Shown: positions 13,331 to 27,000 of the stretch, one piece after another
How the letters are laid out: each line of letters begins with the position of its first letter
Position numbering within the stretch: position 1 is the first letter of the stretch
Origin: Mesostigma viride
Lineage: Eukaryota > Streptophyta > Mesostigmatophyceae > Mesostigmatales > Mesostigmataceae
Direction of reading: 5' to 3'
Assembly (NCBI GenBank): GCA_009746045.1
Contig: RPFO01000231.1
Coordinates: forward strand, 2,066,900-2,130,899
DNA length: 64,000 nt
Notes under the pieces: model-generated
What the model was told of the DNA's origin: nothing
The model's input: the letters and a program-made list of their open reading frames with translations, nothing else
Database searches by the model: none
Program-made: the position numbers and the translations under genes

Positions 13331-13919
13331 GGGGACTAGTGGGGGGGCCAAGGCCCCCCACTTTTTCGGACGCACTACGCCACCAGGGGCCCTGAGGCCC
13401 CCGCCGAAAGCTTCGACCCGCCGGGTTGAGCCCGCCGACCGGCCCGGCCCCTACGCCGGGGGGCGAACGCTCGGCGGCCTTCCTTTGGGGGCTTCCCATC
13501 GCGCGCGCTCGCGCCGGCCTGCCGCACCGTCGATCCCACGCTCCGTCCCTCACGTGCACGTCCAGCACGCGTCGTACTACTAGTACATCAACCCAGTCCG
13601 AATAGTACCGTATATTGTGAGACGTCGCCGTTCATTGCATGCAAGTATTTCCTTACTCATTACTTCCTAACAACTGAAACTGACAATGCAGCTATGCCAT
13701 GCAGGACACAATGTGGGTACCGCTTTTTGCAAGCGGCAGCCATAACGACCAAACACTTCCATGCAAACTCCCATGTTCATCATTCATTAATATTCATTGA
13801 GTGGCAATCCTTTGTAAACACATGCACCGTCGTTCATGCCCACCATGACTTCATGTAGACAACGTTTTGTACATTACTCGACAGTGCCCTTGTGCGCGAC
13901 CGTGGGGCGTGCCCTGTCC
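13331..13919. other. GC-rich hairpin block and head region of composite unit C
   Basis: A GGGGGGGCCAAGGCCCCCC stem-loop near 13,343 is followed by GC-rich sequence to about 13,560 and then by the AT-rich head shared with unit B (GCTTTTTGCAAGC near 13,728 through CACCATGACTTCATG near 13,840). No gene is supported. Confidence 0.5.
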
Positions 13920-15470
13920 ATTCGTGGGTGTGGTGGGGAGCTGCCATGCATGCGTGGGTTTAGAGGGTGGCTGGCATGTGTGCCTGGGTTTGTGGGGTGG
14001 CTGCCATGCGTGCGTGGGTGTGGGGGGTGGCTGGCATGCGTACGTGGGTGTGGGGGGTGGCTAGCATGCACGTGCATGCGGGGGGTGGCTGGCATGCATG
14101 CGTGCATGTGGGGGGTGGCTGGCATGCATGCGTGGGTTTGTGGGGTGGCTGATATGCGTGCGTGGGTGTGGGGGGTGGCTGGCATGCGTATGTGGGTGTG
14201 GGGGGTGGCTGGCATGCACGTGCATGTGGGGGGTGGCTGTCATGCATGCGTGCATGTGGGGGGTGGCTGGCATGCGTGCGTGGGTTTGTGGGGGGGTGGC
14301 ATACGTGCGTGGGTGTGGGGGTGGCTGGCATGCGTGCATGGGTTTGTGGGGTGGCTGGCATGCATGCGTGGGTGTGGGCGGGAGCTGCCATGCACGCATG
14401 TGGGGCGGGGCAGGCTGGCATGCGTGCGTGGGTGTGGGGGGGGACGGCATGCGTACTTGGTGACGGGGGTGGCTGGCATGCATAAGTGGGTTTGTGGGGT
14501 GGCTGGCATGCATGCGTGCATGTGGGGGGGGGCTGGCACGCGTGTGTGGGTTTGGGGGGGGGCTGGCATGCATGCGTGTGGGGGGGGGGGGCTGACATGC
14601 ATGCGTGGGTGTGGGTGGCTGGCATGCGTGCCTGGGTTTGGGGGTGGGCTGCCATGCGTGCGTGGGTTTAGGGGGTGGCTGGCATGCGTGCCTGGGTTCG
14701 TGGGGTGGGCTGCCATGCGTGCGTGGGTGTGGGGGGTGGCTGGCATGCACGTGCATGTGGGGGGTGGCTGGCATCCATGCGTGCGTGTGGGAGGTGGCTG
14801 GCATGCATGCGTGGGCTCGTGGGGTGGCTGGGATGCGTGCGTGGGTGTGGGGGTGGCTGGCATGCGTGCATGGGTTTGTGGGGTGGCTGGAATGCAAGCA
14901 TGCATGTGGGGGGGGGCTTGTTTGCATGTGGGGTGGCTGGCAAGCATGCGTGCATGTGGGGGGTGGCTGGCATGTGTTTTGGGGTTGGGGGGGCGGCTGC
15001 CATGCGTGCGTGGGTGTGGGGGGGGGCTGGCATGCATGCATGCATGTGGGGGGGCTGGCATCCATGCGTGGGTTTGTGGGGTGGCTGGCATGCATGCATG
15101 CACGAGGGGAGGGGCTGGCATGCGTGCGTGGGTGTGGGGGGGGCGTACGTGGGTATGGGGGGTGGCTGGCATGCGTCCGTGGGTGTGGGGGCGGAGTGGC
15201 ATGCATGCGTGGGTGTGGTGGGGGGCTGCCATGCATGCGTGGGTTTAGGGGGGGGCTGGCATGCGTGCCTGGGTTCGTGGGGTGGCTGCCATGTGTGCGT
15301 GGGTGTGAAGGGTGGCTGGCATGCGTACGTGGGTGTGGGGGGTGGCTGGCATGCATAAGTGGGTTTGTGTAAGGGGGGGGGGGTGGCTGGCATGCGTGCG
15401 TGGGCATGGGGGTGGCTGGCATGCGTGCGTGGGTTGGTGGGGTGCCTGGCATGCATGCGTGGGCCCGCGG
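13920..15470 (+). repeat. GCATGCGTGGGTGTGG minisatellite, core of unit C
   Basis: Same unit as the array at 8,880-11,740 but shorter and more irregular, with extra variants such as GCATGCACGTGCATG. It is flanked by the same head and tail modules, so the two arrays are homologous. From 15,470 to 15,735 the sequence becomes C-rich and non-repetitive (CCTGCCTGCCCTCCTG type) before the tail begins. Confidence 0.9.
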
Positions 15471-15735
15471 TGCCCCTGATTGCTGTCTGGCCCCTAATCA
15501 TGTGGATGTGGCTGGCTGCCTGCCCTCCTGTTTGCCCCATCCCCAAACCCCATGCCGCAAGGCTCGTAGCTCAAGCCCCATGGCTCATGCCCCATGGCCC
15601 TTGCCTGCCAGCCTACCTGTGCTGTATACCCTTGCAGCCTTTCCTGCCTCGCCTGGCGTGGCCTGCCCTGCCCTCTCTGCCCTCCCGCCCGCCCATGCGG
15701 TCCGTTGCCACGGATGGAAAATGAGAAGAAAACGA

Positions 15736-17415
15736 ATATGGCCCCGCTGGCACCACAAATCACCTGGTTGGTCAACCAAGGGGATAGCCTGCACAATGAG
15801 ACAGGAACACAGAAGACCCAGCAAAGCAAGATTCAGGTTGTAAGCCAGTGGAGATTACTTTTGACTTGCTTGATGAAGAAATATAAAACACATTCTACTG
15901 TCACACCTTCTATGAACAAATGGTTGATTGATCACCTTATACACCACGTAAACATGTTACCAGACGCGCTCTTCACCCCAGTGAAAATCCACGCGCGAAG
16001 CAAGGCAGATTATCTTACGCAGTAAGCACCATGAATGTCAGCGAGTACAGCAGTAAATGACTCCCTAAACTCATGACCAGGCAAGCATCCACAGGGGCGT
16101 TCACCGCCCAGTATATTCCAGAAAAAAGCATCACAGATTCTAGCCCGGTCATCGAAACAAACGACTCACCATCGGCATCGCCAGCGTACGTCCCGTGGCA
16201 ACAAGTGATTCCAGCGTTCATTCCAATATTGTGTGACGACAACAGAAACTCGTCGGCCACACCCACGCCTTCCACGAACAGCAAACTGATTTCACTAGGC
16301 ACCCAATACGTCAAGCAAAGAAGCACGATAACATAATACCTAAATCTACAACGACATTCCATTTCCAGGTCCCTAGCTATCGCAGCAGGCCATAGCGCCC
16401 CGAACCTCTCCCACGCACGTGACTGCCCACCGACGTCCAGCCAGATCAGAAACAATTTAAAGGTACGCATCGAAATGGAACATTGAACGCTATAAAAGCA
16501 ATGCCCACGCATTGTCCATCCCCAATTTTCCAGGCAGCGTTGACCGCCATCCCCAGCCAGCAGGAAATTAAATTAAGTGCTGTCGCAGCATGTCGCCCCT
16601 CCCCCCTCGCAGTCCTGGTTTATGCACGTTCGATTGCTTGGGCGCGTCCAGGCGGTCCAGCACCGCGTACTACCCACTTGAAAATCCTCCCAAGTCATTT
16701 ATTTCCAGCTTGGTAAGTACGGAATCTGGCAGAAATTCGTCCAGCAAGCATCATACTACTCTCCACTCCTCCAACTCAAATTTTGCGTATAATTTTAGAA
16801 TAAATATCAGTCACATCATGTTCAGACTATAACTTCGGTCTGAATCGAAAATTGCAACGGAAACGCTCAGTGAAACGGTTTCTGAACGAAATGCGGACAA
16901 CGAAACGGCCGTAACGCCCAAAATTTCACGGTTTCTAAACATTATTTGCACGGTTTCGAAACAATTTCTGGACGTTCCGTCGAACTGACGCACTGAACGC
17001 TACGAAATTTTAGGACGGCGCCCTCTCGGCCAAGCGATGGGCCCAGTAGCCGCAGTTGATCGCCGCTAGCGATGGGATGTTTGATTCGCGACACAGAGTT
17101 TGACGCCCTCGAAGAAGCCGACATCGTGCCGGGTTCCGTATTTTTATCTGGCCGCGGCCATTGGCTGGCCTCCTATCTGCCCGCAAAAGTGCTGAACCGG
17201 ATCTGGACGTAACTGCCGTTTCAGACCCCGTTCAGACTTTGTGACAGTCGATCTGCCTAGTTTGCCACTTTTCGGGCAACTGCTCCGATTGGGCGCCACC
17301 GCGGATCTCCGGATCGCCCTGACTATCGGCCGCCCTGCGCTCGCGGTTCTCGTACGGGCCACTTTTCGGGCCTCACGGTTTGCCCAATCTTTTCGTTCGT
17401 GTTAATCGTAGTTAC
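15736..17415 (+). repeat. Tail module of composite unit C
   Basis: It opens with ATGGCCCCGCTGGCACCAC and CACCTGGTTGGTCAACC, as in units A and B. A TATA-like ACGCTATAAAAGCAATG lies near 16,488-16,504. Positions 16,830-17,000 are rich in TTTCTGAAC/GTTTC-type motifs, and the end is TTAATCGTAGTTACTAG near 17,401-17,417. The long minus-strand frame at 16,015-16,512 is absent from the other copies, so I do not call it. Confidence 0.75.
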
Positions 17416-18029
17416 TAGAAGGGGACAGGACAGTCGCCTGCGCTGCTTGTGCACACATACGATACGGACAAGCTCTGCGCGTCCGCACGCCGCACGTGCG
17501 TAGATGGGGCGACGGAAACTCAAACTTGTATGTACCAGCTTCGTACCTGGGTAGCAAATTTAGCGACCTGCGCGATTCTCACCAGCCAAAAGAGTTATTG
17601 CTGAATGCTGAGGTGCGCGCAGATGACACTTCATTTTGCTCCCACCGCTTGTTGTTTTCAGGGAGACTTTGGCGCTAGGTATGGTGAAGTACGTAGCACT
17701 TCGCAAACAGCGCCATAATTTGACGGCATTTTGGTGAGCCGAATTAAATATGTGAAATACAAAGACGCACCTTGCATGGTACGGCACTTTATTTTGAGTG
17801 CATTTCCAAATCTATTTTACTGAAGCCAGAGGAGGTCACCAAAGTTTTGCACGGTTGACATTAGTTGGATTAGATGTTGAAAAAGACAGCTGTGGCTTAC
17901 ACTAGCCACAAGCTCGCTCCCTTGATGTCATTGCCTTGTAAAATTGGCAGCGTGAATAAGGCGTAACGGCAGCATATAAAAGGATTAATTACTAGTGGTC
18001 CGTAAACCTGTCAAGTACTGGTCAGCCTG
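17416..18029 (+). promoter_or_regulatory. Upstream region of the 18-kb gene with TATA box at 17,975-17,982
   Basis: This is unique sequence between the last composite repeat and the first coding exon. TATAAAAG at 17,975-17,982 lies 48 bases before the ATG at 18,030, which would leave a very short 5' UTR. Nothing else in this stretch is recognisable. Confidence 0.45.
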
Positions 18030-21000
18030 ATGCAGTCAGCAGAGACAGCGGTATCGGCAGGAGATGGAGCCGGGGAGGCGGAAGAGGTATACGCCACGAA
18101 TTTCATTCATTTTTCGATTTCTCTCATGCCTTACTGCCATGGTTTGCTCTGTCGACGTCTGTCTGTGCAGCTCAATGAACCTGTCGTGCAATTACCTGTC
18201 GGACCTCCATTTTTCAGCAAACGGCCGACATAGCGGCGTGGCTACGCCTGAATGCTGCCAAGAGGGCGGAGGCCAACCCGGAGTCTGTCGAGACCGTCAT
18301 TCGGGAGCAGATGCGAGATTGTTTTCAGCTGCTTAGCCTGGAAGATAGAGGTGAGTTACGGCCTCTGTGCCCTTCGCTGGTCTGCGGATTGTGGCTGGTT
18401 TCATGCCACAAGCATCCCACTGCTGGTATCATTTTCAGAAGCCAATTTCTTCGCGCGGATAGCTGCACAGCTGGTTCTTAACATCGGCATCGTCGCAGTC
18501 GTTGCTTTCAGGGTCTTGATTTCCCCACCATGAGGTGCCTATGGCACCTGGGGCGTGTATAGTGCCAACTCTACCCCCGCCCTCCTACCCAGCCATTCCA
18601 ACCCCACTGCTGGCTGCTGCTCCTCCCACTCCTACCCCACTGCTTGCGGCTGCTCCTCCCACCCCTACCCCATGGCTGGCGGCAGCTCCTCCCCAGCGCC
18701 ACGATCCCTAAGGGAATACCCCATTTATCTATGAGTACTGTTCTCTGCTGCTTGCTGTATTCCTGTTGTCTGCTTGCGCCGGGCTCGCTCGCCATTTCAA
18801 CCAGCAGCATACCAACTCATCGTCTGCGCCTCGTATCCCTGGTATTTGTGCTCGCAGTTGCGCGCCCCCCAACCTGGTACTACCAGGCTGACCTGGTTGA
18901 ATTTGGCATGATCCTCGTGTATTCCCCTGCACCTGTGTTTGCAAGTGCAGGTGCAAACGTGTACCAAACCAGAACGCGGTGCCTTGCATTGTCTGCGTTG
19001 TTCCTCCCTCCCTCCCTCCTCCCTCCCTCCCTCCCTCCCTCCCTCCCTCCCTCCCTCCCTCCCTCCCTCCCTCCCTCCCTCCCTCCCTCCCTCCTCCCTC
19101 CCTCCCTCCCTCCCTCCCTCCTCCCTCCCTCCCTCCTCCCTCCCTCCCTCCCTCCCTCCCTCCCTCCCTCCCTCCCTCCTCCCTCCTCCCTCCCTCCCTC
19201 CCTCCCTCCCTCCCTCCCTCCCTCCCTCCCTCCTCCCCCTCCCTCCCTCCCTCCCTCCCTCCTCCCTCCCTCCCTCCCTCCCTCCCTCCCTCCCTCCTCC
19301 CTCCCTCCCTCCCTCCCTCCCTCCCTCCCTCCTCCCTCCCTCCCTCCCTCCCTCCCTCCCTCCCTCCCTCCCTCCCTCCCTCCCTCCTCCCTCCCTCCCT
19401 CCCTCCCTCCCTCCCTCCCTCCCTCCCTCCTCCCTCCTCCCTCCCTCCTCCCTCCCTCCCTCCCTCCCTCCCTCCCTCCCTCCCTCCTCCCTCCCTCCTC
19501 CCTCCCTCCTCCCTCCCTCCCTCCCTCCCTCCCTCCCTCCCTCCCTCCCTCCCTCCCTCCCTCCCTCCCTCCCTCCCTCCCTCCCTCCCTCCCTCCCTCC
19601 CTCCCTCCCCCCCCCCCCTCCCTCCCTCCCTCCCTCCCTCGCGTCGTTGGTATTCATTTATGTTCGCGCATGCGTGCCACCCAAGCCTTGGTGTCGGCAC
19701 TTTTGTCCCTATGGCCCTGATGCTTCTTCTCTTTGTTCGCGTGCACTATACCTGGATTCACCCCTGCCTCGCTTGTCACACGCAGCCAGCATAAACACGC
19801 AGGATCTCTTTGACAACTTCTTGGCGTTCTACAAGCGGTGGGAGGCGCGCAGGCAGCGGCGGCGGCGGCGGACGGTGCCTGAAACGGAGGATCCTCTGGA
19901 GATGTGAGCAAACCTCCCTGGCCACGTGAGCAAACCTCCCTGGCCTGGGGGTTGGAGCAAACCCTTGTTGTCAAGTTGGGGGCAGGTTTAGGGGTGTGGG
20001 GGTTAGCCCTTGGATTGAGGGCGGAGGTTAGTTGAGGGGAGAGGTTGGAGGGTCGAAGGAGACGGGGCAGCGGGGAGAGGGGGGAGGAAGGAATGAGAGG
20101 TGAGGGGTGAAAGTCCAAAGATTGAACGCGGATTGGGAAGGGGGAGAGGCTATTGTTAGGGGCGATTGTTAGGGGTTCCTCTTGTTCTTGTATATTCATG
20201 TACACGTATTGCTTTGGTTTTATTAACTTTTGCGTAACTAATTCCTGGATCCATGCCTTTCTTTATGCTGTGTCTCGGCTGTGCTGCTTTACCCCCCACA
20301 AAGGGTGCTGTATCTCTTACATGTCCAGCGTGAAGTGTCTTATCTCTTACATCTGCTGCTTATTAAGTTTTGGCTGTGCGGTCCCGTCCCGCCGACATGC
20401 CCTGGCGCCTGCTGGCTGCCACGGTGCGCACGGTCGCCAGATTCACCGAGTGGATTTCGTCACTCAGCAAGGAGTCGTCGGAGCCAAATGCGGACGAGAA
20501 GACCAACCACTCGGCAAAGGTGAGAAGGGGAAATGCTCAGGCAAAGGGAGATGGGACAAGCACTCATAGGTGAGGTGGGCCATTTCTTGTCAAAGGTGAG
20601 CAGACTTCGTCAGCTACTAGGCAATTGTGAGGAGGCGGAATACTCGGCAAAGGTGAGACTCGGCCACTGGTGAGGGATGCTGCGGCGATGACTGTATCCG
20701 GCCAGTGGTGAGACTGGCAACCAACCAGTGGGTCAGGGTGAGAACACCAATCATTTGGCAAAGGTGAGACAATAATTCCCAGCAATTTTTTTGTATCTTA
20801 TTTAATTTTTTGTATCTTAGTACTAAAGACAGCCTAGCTTTAGCAGCAAAACATATGTGTGAGGAGTGGATGTAAAATTATTTCAAAAGATCTTCTTCCC
20901 ATCAATTTTCCCTATATTTATGAGGACGAGTTATTTATGGTAAAGCAAATTCCTTCGCCAGAGCAACTCATGTCGGTCTTGATGAAATGAGCAATCACTC

Positions 21001-24000
21001 AGCAAAGGTTAGGCCTGAGGGGTGCTGGGGTGGTGTATGACGCCAGCGGCTATGATGCCGCAGGGCACCGACCCTGGGCAGACAAGAACGGGAATCCTTT
21101 GCCCACTTCTAGAATGCCAGTGTGGGTGGGCAACCGATGGCTGTTACCTTCACAATGCAGGGTGAGGTAGACTGCAGATGGGAAGCAGCGCCGAGTGCGC
21201 GGTTTTCGCGTGCCGGGGAAGGCGACAGGAATGTGTCACAGAATTCTAGGCGGGGCCTATTCCCCGAATAAGTGAGGAATTCATATGCCACACATTGGCA
21301 TGCGTGATTTCCCTCGCGTCCGCCCACTCTGCCAGCATTAGTGGCATGCACAATGTCCCCCGCATCGGCCCACTCTCCCAGCATTCGTGGCATGCGTGGT
21401 TTCCCTGGCATCGGCTCCGCCGTAGCGTCCGTTCCTCTGGTCAGTCTTGGTTTCCTCTCCCCCGATCTCCTGTTGTGGCCATCCTGTTTGTTTGCTCCTG
21501 CCCGGTTGCCCTGCAAACACGTAGTTATCGTTGCCCTGGATCATGATACGACGTACATCCACATAATGACTTCAGGGTCACGTGCTTGCCATGGGTACCC
21601 TCCATACGGTTGCGGCCATTACATCGTTATTTCTGCAGTATGGTAGCTTATTAGTTGATTAACGTGCGTCCGCTGGGGATACTCTCAAGTGATACTCTCA
21701 AGTGATACGCTCAAGTGATACGCTCAAGTGCGCTGTGAATACTGTAATACTGTAATGGCTGCCAAGTGCATCTTAGTGCATGCGCTACTGCAGTAAGTGA
21801 TTATACGCTGTATACTCAACATCTGGTTTTCAGTTCCGCTGCATGCTGCCTCGTCGGCCTTCCTCTCCTGCACCTGCTTTGTCCTGGTACGCGTCTTGCG
21901 CCCTGTGTGTGTCTTGCGCCCTGTGGGTCTTGTGCCCGCCTCTTCCTCGGCCCACCCACGCATCAGGTATTCAGGAGCCTTCTGCATGTCCTTGCACTTG
22001 CCTGTTTGGCTCGGTGCCCACCCACCGATGCGCCTCCTTCAAAGCGCCTTGTGTATGCCCCTGCACCTGTTTGCCTCGGTGGCCACCCACCCAAGCAGCT
22101 ACTTATGGCCGCGCGTGTCCGACCTTGCCTTTTTTGTGCCGTTCTGTGCCGGTGCCCATCCCACCAAGCAGCTATGTATGGATGCTACTTTTTGGATGCT
22201 ATTTTTTGTGCCTATTTGTCATGTCGGTGCCCACACGCCGAGCAGCTATTTATAGGCGCGTTCCGCCGCAAGCGCGTGCTGGACCTGGTCATGGCCAAAG
22301 CGCGCTCTTCTGGCTTCCGCAATGTGGGCACGCCGCCCTCGGCCAGCAGCATGCCGGGCGCGTCCACATCAGCGTTGGCGTCGTTCAACCTCGAGGAGGC
22401 GAGGAAGCCGCAGGAGGTGCGTGGGCGTGCACATTTGCTGCGTTTTTACTGTAAGGGTATTAATTCTAGTGTATCGAACACAGGAAGCCGCAGGCGGTGC
22501 GTGCATGCGCCAATTTCAGAGCGTGTTAAGAGCGTGTTAAGAGCGTGTTAAGAGCATGTTAAGAGCGTGTTAAGAGCGTGTTAAGAGCGTGTTAAGAGCG
22601 TGTCAAGAGCGTGTCAAGAGCGTGTTAAGAGCGTGGTAAGAGTGTGTTAAGAGCGTGTTAAGAGCGTGTCAACAGTGTGTCAAGAGTGTGTTAAGAGCGT
22701 GTCAACAGTGTGTTTAGAGCGTGTTACCTTTAAAGATGCGTAACAGAAAGTTGCACATGGTGCAAATACGTTTTCAGCGTTTTGGTTCATGTCATCTATC
22801 TCAGGAAGCGGCAAGCGTTGCTCCACCCTTGTTTTGAAGCGTGCCCGCCGGCATCATCCATCACAGGAAGCCATAGGCGGTGCATGGCCCGACGCTGCTT
22901 ATACCAACTACTATCGATAGCTAGACGGTGTAATACTGCACCGAGGTGGTGTGCTGCGCGCACAGGACCATGGTGGTGTCCTGTGGGTGCGACCGTATGC
23001 TGGCGTGCTTGCGTGCCGGGGTGTGTGCTGGCGTGCTTGCATGCCGGGGGGTGCTCGCATGCCGGGGGGGGGTGCTGGTGTACGGTGGTGCTTGCGTGCT
23101 TTTACTAGTTCGCCAGGCGGGGCGCGGTGGGGCGCATGCTTGCATGCTTGTATGCCAGGCGGTCCTTATGTGGTACTAAAGTGTAGTGCGAGCATGTCCT
23201 TTGGGTGCGGGTAGTCGGATGTGCTTTAGCTCTGCGGCATTCTGGTCTCCAGTCCCCACCAGATCATCACAAGTTTGTCGTGGTGGAATAAAGTCTATTC
23301 GCAGAAGCCCAGCCGTCCGAGCAACTCTGCACCGGGAGCATCCTTCGAACAACACCGTTCCAACAACACCCAACCCACGATATGTGTCCATCAACACCTT
23401 TCCAACAGAGTTGGTTCCTTAGTAAACCAAGTAACGGGTCCATTTTTAACGTGTCTGTTAGCAACACCTTTCCAAGAGAATTAGAGCATTAGTGACCCAA
23501 GTTTACCACTCCAACGACGCGACTTCGAAAACATGGTCACCACCAAGTCCATTCCTGCAGCAACCTGCTAATAATGTTGTCCATCACCCCCACGCTGCCC
23601 ATGTCCATGACAACAACAAAAACTAAATATACCACGCTCCAAACCCGCCCAGCCCGCACCGGTAAACTCGCTGTCCCACCGCTGGGGCCAGGTCGTCGCC
23701 TCTGTCATCCGCAACGACAACGACCACCGGCACGCGCTGCTCGACCGGCTCAAACGGCTGGGCCTGGAGGAGGAGAAGCACAAGGGGGAGATGGGGGCTG
23801 GGGGGGCACATGCCACTACCACGCATGGGACGATGCGCTGGTCGACGGGGTCGTTCCCAGAGGATTATTACACGTAGGTTTTGGGGGGGGGGAGTCTGCA
23901 GGATGATTGTGGAAAAGTTGGGTCTGGTTTTTGGAGGGACGATCACATTTAGGTTTGGGAGATCTATAGACGATGTTTGTGCATAGGTTTATTTGGGGGG

Positions 24001-27000
24001 GGGTCCAGAGGGTTATCATAATTTACACACGAAAGTTTGTCATCAAATGGCGCATCCCAAAAGAAAACTGCATAGGTTTTTGGGGGGCTGCAGAGGGCTA
24101 TCATTCGTTTTTTGGGGGGGCCGGTGTGTGGGGGGGGTAGATGACTACCACGTGCTGGTTGCGACGTGCGGTATCCTGCATAGGTTTGGGGTGAATAATG
24201 GAGAATAGCTGTGCGAAAGTTTGAGCGGGTTTCAGAGGACCATCAGGCGTGAGTTTGGGGGTGGTTCCCGGAATGTGCGTATGTTTGAGGCTGTCTGGGG
24301 CTGTCTGGGGCTGCCTGGGGCTGCCTGGGGCTGTCTGGGGCTGTCTGGGGCTGTCTGGGGCTGCCTGGGGCTGTCTGGGGCTGCCTGGGCTGCCTGGGGC
24401 TGTCTGGGGCTGCCTGGGCTGTCTGGGGCTGTCTGGGGCTGTCTTGGGCTGCCTGGGGCTGTCTGGGGCTGTCTTGGGCTGCCTGGGGCTATCTGGGGCT
24501 GTCTGGGGCTGTCTTGGGCTGTCTTGGGCTGTCTTGGGCTGTCTTGGGCTGTCTTGGGCTGTCTTGGGCTGTCTTGGGCTGTCTTGGGCTGTCTGGGGCT
24601 GTTCCTGGCGAGGGTTTGCGGGTGATCTTGGTTGCCTGGGAAGGGGAAGGGGAAATGGCAGCAAGGGCAGGTGACGGATGGGTGGTGGTGGGCAGCTAAG
24701 TCTGTGCAAGGTTTTTTGGGTAGCATGCGGCAGTCAAGTTGGACCGCGATGGGCAGCACGCGCGGGTGCATACAGGCCATCATGGGCGGGGATGTGGGGT
24801 GGGACATTGGTTGGTAAGGAGCAAGAAGGACGGGTGAAGGATGCGTGCTGATGGGCACAAAGGCAGGGGAAACTTTGCTGTGCCGATGACTGCCACCGTT
24901 CCTTGTCTACCTGCCTTGTACTTTTTTATCGTCGTTCTAGGTCTCATGAGCCTTATCTCCTTGGATTTCTCTACCCCTGTCTCTATGCTTGAGTCGGTTT
25001 CTACTACTATCGGTACCATCTTATCCGTACTCCAGACTCCCTTTCCAACTCCAGTATCCATTATCAGGTAACTGTTTAATTATATACAACTACGTTTTTC
25101 TTTTTTCGGTCTGTGGCTGCTGCCCTCAGCCTGTCCAAGTAGGCATGGCTGGTCTCCCTCATCTCTCTCTATTCTGCCGATATTTTTATCGGTACTATTG
25201 GTGTTCTGTTTCTGTTTGTCTTGTGTTCCCCCGTCGCTGCCCTCAGACTATCGAAATCAGCGCGGCGGCGCATGCGGCGCAGCATGGCCAACCAGAAGCG
25301 CAGGGACAAGATCGAGAACACAAAGGAGCACGTGGAGCAGATGAAGCAGCTCGGCATGTGGGTGGCCGCTTGTGTTCACCAACACTGCTCCTGTCACAAG
25401 TAGTTTAGCTTAGTGGAAAGAGAAGATCCTGAACAAGGAGTTGGGAGTTTGGGGGGGGGGGGGTCGGGTAGGCGGGCGGGCGGGCAGGCGGACGGCCAGG
25501 GGAGGCGCAGAGGGGGGGGGCAGTGCGTGTGTGTGTGTGTGTGTGTGTTGTGTCTTTGTGTGAGTGTCAGGGGGGGGGAGGACGGTTGACAAAGCTCTGG
25601 TTGTGCATGAATAATCTATTATTATCTTTTCCTTTTGTACCAGGAATATAGCTTTGTTCTTGCCGTGATATCCCCCCAATCAAGTGAGGCAAGTACTCAG
25701 GTTGAGCGTGGACTTGCGTAAGTTGCATGCAAGAAAGGAGGCACGAGTACATGGTCAGAGTCAAGACCGCCTTTCTGTGTGCCGCTTTTCACATCAGGTA
25801 TACTTTCTGGTCAAAGAACTTACTTCCCTAGTCGAAGAAGCTTTCTTTCCTAGTAGAGCACCTAATATAGTTTCCTATGAACGTGTCAGGCTCGAAGCGC
25901 CTGGCGGCTGGGTACATATGCGCGTCGGTAATTTAGTACCGTCCATTCCTGGTTGTGTCTGTGTCTCTATTCGCGCCTGCGCTCGTCTCTGTAACTGTTG
26001 TCTGAGGCCACTGCACATGCCTTGCCATGCGCTGCATCTCTCGTAGAGGCTCCATTGTCACAAAACAGTGCCCATAACAAAACATTGCCAATAACACACG
26101 TTTTGCGCGTGCTCCGCAATGGCCCACGTCATGCACGAACGTGGACATAACGCCTTGCAGGCAATCGCTGGCCGCCATCTGTCGCAAGCAGAACCGCAGC
26201 CGCCGGTCAGACGGGGCCGGCCTGCCTGCTTCTGGCAGCTCTGATGATTGGCTGTCGCCCAATGATGACGCAAGGCCAGGGGCGAGCGGCGATGACGTGG
26301 CTGTGACATCAGCGACGTCTCCTGGGAGTAAAAGCCCGAGAAAGGTACGATGAGCTGTAACTTTAAATTGTTTCTCTCGTTAATAACTAAGGCACGGCTG
26401 GACTATCGTGTCCGTTCATCACGGCGATTGGGCTACAGTGTCCATTTATTACGGCGATTGGGCTACAGTGTCCATTTATTACGGCGATTGGGCTACAGTG
26501 TCCATTTATTACGGCGGTTGGGCTTCAGTGTCCATTTATTACGGCGATTGGGCTTCAGTGTCCATTTATTACGGCGATTGGGCTACAGTGTCCATTTATT
26601 ACGGCGGTTGGGCTTCAGTGTCCATTTATTACGGCGATTGGGCTTCAGTGTCCATTTATTACGGCGATTGGGCTTCAGTGTCCATTTATTACGGCGATTG
26701 GGCTACAGTGTCCATTTATTACGGCGATTGGGCTTCAGTGTCCATTTATTACGGCGATTGGGCTTCAGTGTCCATTTATTACGGCGATTGGGCTACAGTG
26801 TCCATTTATTACGGCGATTGGGCTTCAGTGTCCATTTATTACGGCGATTGGGCTTCAGTGTCCATTTATTACGGCGATTGGGCTACAGTGTCCGTCCATT
26901 GCGGTGGATGGACTATGGTGTCCGTCCATTGCGGCGGTCTCCTCCCTGCGGGTATGACGGTTCCCTGTGGGTACGATGGTTTGTCAGTGGAAAATTATCC

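Noticed and set aside
16015-16512. Minus-strand frame of 165 codons in the tail of unit C
   Set aside because: The homologous stretches in units A and B have different frames with stops, so it is a chance frame in non-coding repeat DNA.
18644-19907. Pro/Ser/Leu- and Gly/Arg/Glu-rich frames of about 300 codons
   Set aside because: Artefacts of the (CCCT)n array, which lies in intron 3 of the 18-kb gene. Only 19,803-19,903 within it is coding.
22516-22735. AGAGCGTGTTA array considered as telomeric
   Set aside because: It does not match the TTTAGGG or TTTTAGGG types and sits inside an intron of a gene with good exons on both sides.
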